Positions 26,728-33,502 of a stretch of DNA of 64,000 bases are shown one piece after another (position 1 is the stretch's first letter; every line of letters begins with the position of its first letter). The stretch is from an uncultured Bacilli bacterium (GTDB taxonomy: Bacteria > Bacillota_I > Bacilli_A > RF39 > UBA660). The position numbers and the translations under genes were made by a program. The notes under the pieces are model-generated. The model saw only the letters and a list, made by a program, of their open reading frames with translations, was not told where the DNA came from and did not search any database. The stretch covers positions 9,523 to 73,522 of the forward strand of contig CAJTZC010000007.1 of the NCBI GenBank assembly GCA_910583745.1. The letters are read 5' to 3'.

Positions 26728-27150
26728 TTAATCTTTCCAGTAATTGTATCTGACATTAATGCCGCCTTTTACATGATCTCCGTAAGTCTTAGTAACGTAT
26801 TCATATTCTCCTGTTGCTAATGAAGCAGATTTTGTTTCACTTTCTCCAGCAGTTGGCGAATAAATTATGACTTCAGTTTGTTTTTGCATAATGCCAAACA
26901 ACATTTTTTTGTTTGCTGTTAGATTAACGTAACTTATTTCTGCATTTCTTCCGTCCGAAGCATCTACATAAAGATTTAATTCTTGTTTAGCAGAAACTGT
27001 GTTGACATTTTTATCGCCTTTTGCACTATATCCAGGATTTAAATCAAATTGATAAAAATATAGAGAGAATCCGCTGTCAGCTAGTGCTACTAATGGTAAA
27101 ATTAATAAAGCTATTCCACTTATTGCTAATGCAATATACCATTTTTTCAT
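26728..27150 (-). CDS. Small secreted protein, bacteriocin-like
   Basis: A 140-residue protein with a classical signal peptide (KKWYIALAISGIALLILPLV, cleavage after ALA-D near 24) and a mature part rich in Tyr, Asn, Ser and Thr ending GGINVRYNYWKD. No cysteines, no double-Gly leader. The aromatic end and the ABC neighbours recall lactococcin-972-like or DUF2712 proteins, but the mature part is longer than lactococcin 972 and I do not claim homology. First gene of the cassette; promoter candidate at 27222-27250. Confidence 0.55.
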   Translation of the reverse strand: MKKWYIALAISGIALLILPLVALADSGFSLYFYQFDLNPGYSAKGDKNVNTVSAKQELNLYVDASDGRNAEISYVNLTANKKMLFGIMQKQTEVIIYSPTAGESETKSASLATGEYEYVTKTYGDHVKGGINVRYNYWKD

Positions 27151-27221
27151 AGTTGTTCTCCTTTCTAGTTAAACGACATATTAGCAAGTGTACACAAATA
27201 AAATTGTTCGTTTACATTTTT

Positions 27222-27250
27222 ATTTTATGCACTTACTTGCTATAAGGCAA
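27222..27250 (-). promoter_or_regulatory. Candidate promoter of the export cassette
   Basis: Minus strand TTGCCT, 17-base spacer, TAAAAT, 72 bases upstream of the secreted-protein start. A CTTGC/GCAAG inverted repeat overlaps the -35 box (27236-27251) and could bind a regulator. The stretch 27251-27500 is AT-rich with no gene. Confidence 0.45.
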
Positions 27251-27501
27251 GTTCTTTCGCCCGCTTTTTGTCTCGTTTAAGTAGCATAAATTGTTTTAAT
27301 AAAAAAATGCATAATAAATTTATATGATAAATTAAACGTACTATTATAGTTTTTTTAATTAAATCACATGTGCAAGTTAAAATTTGAATGTTTTTCTTCC
27401 ATGAAAAAAGACTAAAAAAATTAGTTTTTTAAGTTTTCAACAGGACAATCTTTATTTGTAATATTTAAATTGTATTAAAATGTAGTTTAATTTTTTTAAT
27501 T

Positions 27502-27738
27502 AGCTTCATTGATTTACTCCTTTGTCAGTTCTTTGACTGTGAATCTGTCGATGATTTTTGTATGACGTTTTATTAGGTAGAATATTATAGTAAATAGAAT
27601 CGCTAGAAAAATCGTTGTTACGAATCCTTCCGCTTTATGTTTTTTGAAACGAACTTGGAGAGTCGTACCTATATAGTCTTTCATGTCAAAGCTGTTATTA
27701 ATTCCCCCTGCATTTTCTGAAGGTGGAGCAAAATAGGT
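27502..27738 (-). pseudogene. Rearranged fragment of the large FtsX-like permease
   Basis: Two pieces nearly identical to parts of the permease gene at 24783-25994 are fused: 27502-27620 matches 24775-24890 (the C-terminus and its stop) and about 27621-27738 matches 25437-25553 (internal). The roughly 550 bases in between are lost, so no full frame remains. It shows that a second copy of the cassette once stood here and was deleted. Bases 27739-27939 hold nothing I recognise. Confidence 0.75.
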
Positions 27739-27939
27739 TCTATCTTAATCTTTCCTTGCGGTATTGTTTCTCTTTAAATTTCATTTTCTCTTTTGGTTAT
27801 TTATACCTTATGTCAATATATCTTTCTTCAATAGTAATGAATTTTAACAATTAAGTCTATATTCAATGATTTATTCTTAAAAAAATTTTTTATGCTTTAA
27901 GTTTAAATATCCTAATGCTTTCTTATATTTTTATAAATA

Positions 27940-27973
27940 AAAACTTCGTTTCCAAAGTTAAAAACGAGGTTTT
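27940..27973 (-). terminator. Terminator of yabG-veg
   Basis: AAAACTTCGTTT/AAACGAGGTTTT stem with one mismatch and a T-rich tail on the minus strand, 24 bases past the veg stop. Confidence 0.8.
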
Positions 27974-27996
27974 ATCTATTAATAGTTTAGTTTATT

Positions 27997-28209
27997 TTAA
28001 ATAAAAGTAATTTCAACATCTTTGCTGATAAGTTCTGAATAACTAAAACTTCGTATTGAGTCTGCAAGTTCCACGGTAAATATTTGTGGATAAATTTCTT
28101 TAAGCGTTCCAATGAATTTATCTGTTTTATTACGCATTCCATAAACTTTTACCATCACTCTCTCGCCCTTATGTGGTAAGAGATTTTCTCTTATTACAAG
28201 TGGATTCAT
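27997..28209 (-). CDS. veg: Veg protein
   Basis: A 70-residue Veg-family protein with the recognised pattern HKGERVMVKVYGMRNKTDKF and a C-terminal TVELADSIRSFSYSEL. Veg is abundant in vegetative cells and was linked to biofilm control in B. subtilis; its molecular role is unclear. It begins inside the yabG stop codon (TGA overlap), the same order yabG-veg as in B. subtilis. Confidence 0.93.
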   Translation of the reverse strand: MNPLVIRENLLPHKGERVMVKVYGMRNKTDKFIGTLKEIYPQIFTVELADSIRSFSYSELISKDVEITFI

Positions 28210-28985
28210 TGTCTAGGGTAACCGACATACATGACGCCGTTTCCCATTATTCCCCCCATTCCATCTCGACCGTATTTGGTCCTTTCTAATAGTTCTAGCA
28301 AGTCAATTTCCTCATTTCTTTTGGTTAATGCAACAGCGACAGCGATGATTGCTGGGTCTAATGCATGTATGTTGACGCGTTTGGGACTCGATGCATAGTT
28401 CGCTCCTGCTTTTATTATCTCTTCGTAGTTGCTTTGGCAAGCTCCGGCAATGATTATCAATTTTTCATGGCTCGATTCGTAGTTTCTAGCAGCACGAACA
28501 CTCTTTATAAAATTAAGTGAGTTTTGGTAGTTTTTTGAATCGTGTTCATTTCCCTTTTTTTTAAAGTAAGCGTCGTGTCCGGTGATGATTACTATGTCTG
28601 GTTTGTATTCGACTAAGTACCTTCCTATGCAATTTGGCAAATCACTTTCTTTTACATTTTTTCCCACCGCTTTGACTCCCGTTTTATCATAGAAGTCTAA
28701 GCAGCGGTTAAGATAATCAGCGTCGCCATCGAAATGCAAAATTTTGCCAGGTAGATAAAAAAATTCGTCTCTGTCTAAAAGTAGACAGTCGCGAACTCTT
28801 TCCGTGTAATCTTCTTTATCAGCTTCCACGATTACTTTCTCTAAATCTAGAAGTGGACTGTCAGCATATAACCGGACGTCTACACCTTTTAGGTAATAAA
28901 CACCATTTTGAATGTTTAAAACTTTAAATACTGTGTCGTGATTATAACTCTTTCTCGTGACGAGGTCCCCTTTTTTAATTTCCAT
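28206..28985 (-). CDS. yabG: Sporulation-specific protease YabG
   Basis: A 259-residue YabG-family cysteine protease that processes spore coat proteins. Family marks: the N-terminal GDLVTRKSYNHD, ILHFDGDADYLNRCLDFY in the middle, ITGHDAYFK (catalytic His region), IIIAGACQSNYEEI (catalytic Cys) and the closing GMGGIMGNGVMYVGYP. Length slightly below B. subtilis YabG. Followed directly by veg. Strong sign that the organism makes endospores. Confidence 0.95.
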   Translation of the reverse strand: MEIKKGDLVTRKSYNHDTVFKVLNIQNGVYYLKGVDVRLYADSPLLDLEKVIVEADKEDYTERVRDCLLLDRDEFFYLPGKILHFDGDADYLNRCLDFYDKTGVKAVGKNVKESDLPNCIGRYLVEYKPDIVIITGHDAYFKKKGNEHDSKNYQNSLNFIKSVRAARNYESSHEKLIIIAGACQSNYEEIIKAGANYASSPKRVNIHALDPAIIAVAVALTKRNEEIDLLELLERTKYGRDGMGGIMGNGVMYVGYPRQ

Positions 28986-29329
28986 TTTATAACACCCGTT
29001 TAAACATATGAGTAAAACTCTTTTTATATGCTTAAGAATTTTTTGGAATCAAACATAATGTTTCATATAATCTTTCATAAAAAATAAAAGCTTTTTAATC
29101 TATACAATTAAATAATAAAATGCGTCTTTTTTGCGACAGAATGCGCCGAATTATGTACAGACAAAAGGAATAAAAAATGTTATTTTAGATATGTAAGACA
29201 TCAAGAGTAGTCGTAGTGGCTTCAAAATAGAAGGCGAAATAAAAGAAAATATATTATAAAACAAAAATAAGGGAATTTTTTAGAAAGAGGTAACCTGAAA
29301 ACAAAAAATAAATTTATTTTAGAAAAAAT
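28986..29329. other. AT-rich intergenic stretch without a recognisable gene
   Basis: No ORF, RNA motif or repeat is recognised apart from the presumed yabG promoter at the left end. A 17-codon plus-strand frame at 29119-29172 (starting MRLFCDRMRR) may be a remnant but is too short to name. The right end approaches the IS110 remnant. Confidence 0.5.
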
Positions 29330-29377
29330 AAAAAAAGGGCTGACTTCCCCTTACCCCAAGTTAAAATCAAAATTTAA

Positions 29378-30413
29378 CTATTCAATTAAGGCATTCAGAT
29401 TGATTAAATTAATCAGTTCATTAGATGTAAGACCTAAAGATAATAATTGTTTAAGAGATTGATTAAGATTATTTTTAGTGTATTTAATTCTATCTTCATC
29501 AGATGTTTCTGCAGCTGCTAAATCAGTAGGATTCCAAGTTTTTCCCGTTGATAACATATGATAGATAGCAACTAAAATCTTTCTAGCAATTGCAATATAA
29601 GTACGTTTTTTACCACGACGTTTAGAAATTTTATCAAATTTATCTGCATAATAAGTGTTAGTTTTATCTTTAACAGCAGATTCATTACATCCAGGAGCAA
29701 GACCAGCCCAAGCTGATAAACGATAGTGATTAGAAAATTGGGACATATCAACACCAATTTCTGAAATAATCGTAATTGCAGAATTTCTATTAATACCAGG
29801 AATAGTCATGAGAAGATTTGCAATGTTTATCTAAAGAGTTTATAATATCTTCATCTGAGAAAGAATCATCGCTAATGATGGTATTAATAATAGATTGACT
29901 AGATTTACCAAAAATATCAGAAAATACCATATCTAACTTGCAATTACCAACAGTAAGAGCATTAGTATATCTATTTTTCTCAGATGTTCTATTACAGGTA
30001 AGTTTGTAAATATAACGGGTAAATTCTCTCAAGATTCTAAAATCTTTTGATGGAATAAAACTAGAACGGACAATACCTAATTTAAACAAGTCTGCAATCC
30101 ATTTTGCATCCTTGTTATCGTCTTTCTCACCTTTGATAACTGCTACCCATTTAGGATTGGCAACGACGACATTAGAAATATAATCTTCTAATGCATTGTA
30201 TACAGGAATATAGTACTTACCCGTAGATTCCATACATACATTATCACAGTCGTTTTCTATTAACCAATTTCTAAATTCGATTAGAGAATTATTAAAGGTA
30301 GAAAAACGTTTTTTTAGATATCTAGGTGTTTGGTTAGATGAATCACAGATTACAGCAACAATAAAAGATTTGTGAACATCAACGCCACATGCTTTTGAAT
30401 AAATAACTTTCAT
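29378..30413 (-). pseudogene. IS110 transposase, frameshifted and internally deleted
   Basis: N-terminal part (30413-29790): DEDD RuvC-like domain with GVDVHKSFIVAV, CMESTGKYYIPVYNALED and KDDNKDAKWIADLFK, the four acidic positions. C-terminal part (29809-29378): MTIPGINRNSAITIISEIG, then WAGLAPGCNESA running into VKDKTNTYYADKF and KRRGKKRTYIAIARK. A frame change falls at about 29800-29809, and the usual segment between NESA and VKDKTNTYY (RK..GN..LR region with about 30 residues) is missing. Both lesions make it non-functional. Confidence 0.8.
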
Positions 30414-30424
30414 ATAAATTTCCT

Positions 30425-30650
30425 TTCAAAAAAATTTTGAGGGAGTGAGTTGTCTATGCAGTTAACACTAAGAATTAACTAAAGTCAATGATTAACCTAC
30501 AGCCTCAAAAGGACTACTTATGCGTGCTTGAAATAACTGCATTTGCACTGCTTAAAATACTGATTTAATCTGTGAGTTACAGGAAGTCTGCAACTCCTCC
30601 TCCCGTGCTTTGTAGAACACACTCCTTCAGGGTTGTATTATATAGAAAAA
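30425..30650 (-). ncRNA. Candidate IS110 bridge-RNA region
   Basis: IS110-group elements encode a structured bridge RNA in the non-coding end upstream of the transposase. The 225 bases upstream of this transposase have no ORF, higher GC than the flanks and several short complementary runs. No donor or target loop was delimited; position is the only firm argument, and the element is dead. Confidence 0.35.
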
Positions 30651-30729
30651 TAAATTTATTACAAGTTTTCTTAGCTATGTGTGCCTTAAAGGCGAGCCTC
30701 TAGCGAGGCAGAAAGGAATGAAGCTTAAA

Positions 30730-31470
30730 ATGAAAAGAAAAATTATATTATCATCACTCATAGCGATTGGCATGGGAGTAAACTTAACTATTGTTGAAGC
30801 GAAAGATTGCACAGAAATATATGCAGCTCCACATGTATATCAAGTGGCACCTTATGTGAATACTACACGGGATGGTTTATATACGTCATACGATAGTTGT
30901 TATGGTTCAAATACAGAAGTATGGTTTAGTGATATGACTCATTTTTGCGCGACTTTAAGTGCTTTATTATTTGAATACGCCGATGGGAATCAAGAAGCGC
31001 TGGACACACTTTCAAACATATATGCAGGTTGGGGTGGAGATGTGTTAAGTTTCACTGCTAATATTGAAAAAGCTCAAAAAGATGGCGAAAAAGATTTATT
31101 AGACTGGGCAAAAAAGAAAATAGGTACTAGTGGCACGAGATTTTCTCGCTCTGATTACTGTGCAGATATTGATGCTATAAATATATCTAGGAAAATTAAA
31201 AACGGAATATCTTTACCAATAGCCTTCAAGACGTATTTTAAACCTTTATTTAGTAGTGAAACGCCAGAAGCGTTAAAGAGAACTGGTATATGGTTCCCGG
31301 TAATGGGAAATTCCTATTTTGATGAAATTTGTGAACTCTTAAAACAAGATGAAACAAGAATTTTTGCAAACTTATTAGCAAAATCTGATGGAGTTAATTC
31401 AAAATATATATCAATAGCAATAGATGCATTTAAATATTACGTTAATAAAGAATATGTTGCAGGAAGATAA
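30730..31470 (+). CDS. Unknown secreted protein
   Basis: A 246-residue protein with signal peptide (KRKIILSSLIAIGMGVNL, cleavage near VEA-KD). The mature part has YNTEVWFSDMTHF-like aromatic blocks, a GWGGDVLSF segment, FSRSDYCADIDAINI and four or five cysteines. I do not recognise the family. Start taken at 30730; an alternative ATG lies at 30718. A GCCTC/GAGGC hairpin sits just ahead of the ribosome site. Plus-strand, against the replication-linked trend, directly after the IS remnant, so probably acquired. Confidence 0.6.
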   Translation: MKRKIILSSLIAIGMGVNLTIVEAKDCTEIYAAPHVYQVAPYVNTTRDGLYTSYDSCYGSNTEVWFSDMTHFCATLSALLFEYADGNQEALDTLSNIYAGWGGDVLSFTANIEKAQKDGEKDLLDWAKKKIGTSGTRFSRSDYCADIDAINISRKIKNGISLPIAFKTYFKPLFSSETPEALKRTGIWFPVMGNSYFDEICELLKQDETRIFANLLAKSDGVNSKYISIAIDAFKYYVNKEYVAGR

Positions 31471-31486
31471 GCCTGCTTCTTTATTT
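31459..31486 (+). terminator. Terminator after the secreted-protein gene
   Basis: GCAGG/CCTGC hairpin that overlaps the stop codon, followed by TTCTTTATTT on the plus strand. Confidence 0.7.
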
Positions 31487-31565
31487 AATGCTCAAAGTCC
31501 TTAAAAATTGCACTAGACATAAATTACGGAACTCGGTATACTACAAAGTACAAAGAGGTGCTTTT

Positions 31566-32231
31566 ATGAATTCTAAAAATTTGATAATAAATACTATTTG
31601 TTTTATATTTTTAAGTATTATAACGTATGTTTATATTTGTTGTAACAACTCTTTTATAACTACGCCTGATGGAACTGTTTATACAGACGCATGGGACAGA
31701 ATCTTCCTAACCCCTAAAATCAAAGAGGATATAAATTTTTTCCTTTCTACTGATATATTTACTTTCGATGATGGTACTATAAGTGATACAGCAAAAATAT
31801 ATATTTCTGTTTCAGAGAGACATCATAGAGTAACTGGAACGTTAGAAATTACTGGAACTTTCGTTGATATACTATCAATAGAAAAACTTTTCAACGATTT
31901 AAATTTAATTACTAGTACTAACAGGCTTAATAGTATTTTAGAATTTTTTCCAACCGAAATAAATATGAAAGATATGTGTGGTTATATTAACCAAAAAGAA
32001 AAGACATTCGAAATAAACTTAATGGAGGATTTATTATTAAATCCAACTGGATTAGATATTAAACTTCATAATGTGGAGCTTCATAAAATTTTCTCTGAAG
32101 CAAACAAAAAGCAACTAAAAAATATTAGAAATCTTTTTCTTAAAATTGAATTTATTAATTTATTTATATTAATATTTTTAACTGTCCTTAGCAAAAATGT
32201 AAAAAGATTGTTCGTTAATTTTAACAAATAA
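31566..32231 (+). CDS. Unknown membrane protein with two anchors
   Basis: A 221-residue protein: N-terminal membrane helix (about 8-26), an extracytoplasmic domain of about 165 residues, and a second helix near the C-terminus (about 190-210) followed by a basic tail. The frame starts after AGAGGTG. The outer domain has no cysteine pair beyond the N-terminal region and no catalytic motif I know. Same strand as the secreted protein before it, 95 bases away with a terminator between; the two may still be functionally paired. Confidence 0.55.
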   Translation: MNSKNLIINTICFIFLSIITYVYICCNNSFITTPDGTVYTDAWDRIFLTPKIKEDINFFLSTDIFTFDDGTISDTAKIYISVSERHHRVTGTLEITGTFVDILSIEKLFNDLNLITSTNRLNSILEFFPTEINMKDMCGYINQKEKTFEINLMEDLLLNPTGLDIKLHNVELHKIFSEANKKQLKNIRNLFLKIEFINLFILIFLTVLSKNVKRLFVNFNK

Positions 32232-32297
32232 CTACTTATCTTATTTTTACTTATTTAAATGCGCCTTTAATTTGTCATGGATATAGTCAAAATTATG

Positions 32298-32411
32298 TTA
32301 TAAATGATATGACTCGCCATGTAATCCAGTTTGAATTTTATCTAGTAAGATATAGTCATCGTCTAAAATTCTAAACAATAATCCACATTCACTAATATCA
32401 AAGTTTCTCAA
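32298..32411 (-). pseudogene. Possible gene remnant
   Basis: A minus-strand frame of 37 codons with protein-like composition (RNFDISECGLLFRILDDDY then LLDKIQTGLHGES) but no ATG and no ribosome site; the frame is closed upstream by a stop. It reads like the C-terminal scrap of a lost gene. The rest of 32232-32575 shows only two hairpins. Confidence 0.3.
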
Positions 32412-32475
32412 AGATAATATAGGTAATTATATAACAGTAAAATGCTCTTTACAAGATATGACTTGCAATCCAGAA

Positions 32476-32500
32476 AAGAGTGCACAGTAAATGCACTCTT
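32476..32500 (-). terminator. Terminator candidate for the XRE gene
   Basis: AAGAGTGCA/TGCACTCTT nine-base stem with TTTTC after it on the minus strand, 76 bases past the stop of the XRE-family gene. Confidence 0.55.
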
Positions 32501-32575
32501 CAAATTGTAAACGAAGTGGTATATTCAAAATGAATATGCTACTTTTTTTGCTAATAAAAGAACTGTTGAATATGT

Positions 32576-33334
32576 TTAATTTTCTACACTTATTTTTACT
32601 TCAATTATTTTGGAATTGTTTTCGCTATCCTTATATTCTACATTGGCTTTTAAGTTTTTTAAATCTTTATACGTGTTATTTTTATTAAATTTACCTACAT
32701 AATTTGTATGAAAACTTTCTAAAAATTCGTTAATATACTTATCACCTTTATCGCTTTCTAAAATATGTGATACTAAAATGTTATCGTTTATATAAAATGT
32801 TATTTTGACATAATCGGTTTTTATTTCCTGGGTTGTACCTGTGTATATATCTGAATACAGCAAACTATTTACATTTATTATAAAATCCTCTTTATTATAA
32901 ATGACAGTTCCTGAAATAGCAAAATCGCTGTTTTGTTCATCATGAGAAAAATTCATTATTCTATATTTGTAATAATCTGTTCTTAGTAAAGTAAACGCGA
33001 AAGCACAAATTAAGATTATAACTATACTTAAAAAGATTTTTGTGATTTTATTTTTATATAGTTTATTATAAAATTTAATGGCTTCTATGTTTATATCCTG
33101 ATTATCCTTTTCTTTTCTCGATATTTTTTCGCCCTGAATAATTTCCTCAATCGAAGTATCCAATGTTTTTGCAAGTGGGCTTAATAACGCAATATCAGGA
33201 GAACTTAATCCCCTTTCCCACTTCGATATTGTTCTTCGGTCTATCCCTCCCAAGAGTTCTCCTAGTTTTTCTTGTGTTATATTTTTTTCTTTTCTTAACT
33301 CCGCAATAAAATTTCCCATTTTGATAAAATCCAT
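32576..33334 (-). CDS. XRE-family regulator with membrane anchor and extracytoplasmic domain
   Basis: A 252-residue protein. Residues 7-63 are an XRE helix-turn-helix (FIAELRKEKNITQEKLGELL; RRTISKWERGLSSPDIALL). A membrane helix follows (about 96-114), then an extracytoplasmic domain of about 135 residues rich in beta strands. DNA-binding inside and a sensor outside in one chain is the layout of membrane-bound one-component regulators. Divergent neighbours and the surface protein upstream are possible targets. The ATG at 33334 is better spaced from GGACGAG than the one at 33340. Confidence 0.8.
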   Translation of the reverse strand: MDFIKMGNFIAELRKEKNITQEKLGELLGGIDRRTISKWERGLSSPDIALLSPLAKTLDTSIEEIIQGEKISRKEKDNQDINIEAIKFYNKLYKNKITKIFLSIVIILICAFAFTLLRTDYYKYRIMNFSHDEQNSDFAISGTVIYNKEDFIINVNSLLYSDIYTGTTQEIKTDYVKITFYINDNILVSHILESDKGDKYINEFLESFHTNYVGKFNKNNTYKDLKNLKANVEYKDSENNSKIIEVKISVEN

Positions 33335-33481
33335 CTTCATCTCGTCCTTTTTTATATATTAACACAGATTGATTTAAAATACAAAAAATGCTTTGAAACT
33401 TTTCTAGGCTTCATTACGGTGATATTGTAATTTTGCAAATAATATCATTAAATTTATTTGTGCCGAGAATTAACCATATTA

Positions 33482-33500
33482 AAAAAACCCAAATGGGTTC
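33482..33500 (-). terminator. Terminator of the surface-protein gene
   Basis: AACCC/GGGTT hairpin with seven T on the minus strand, directly at the stop codon of the 897-residue gene. Confidence 0.85.
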
Positions 33501-33502
33501 CT

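Larger units (their letters stand above)
29335..30655 (-). mobile_element. IS110-family insertion sequence, inactive
   Basis: A single IS110-type transposase gene in two frames (29378-30413) with a non-coding left end of about 230 bases upstream (30420-30650), markedly less AT-rich than the neighbourhood. IS110 elements have no inverted terminal repeats, so the borders given are estimates from where composition changes. The element marks the start of the accessory block running to 38.9 kb. Confidence 0.7.

Noticed and set aside
26728..27150. Firm naming of the secreted protein as a lactococcin 972 homolog
   Set aside because: Only the aromatic C-terminal end and the ABC context are suggestive; length and the rest of the sequence do not match closely enough.
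29378..30413. Programmed frameshift in the IS110 transposase
   Set aside because: IS110 transposases are single-frame, no slippery heptamer was seen at the junction, and an additional internal deletion is present.
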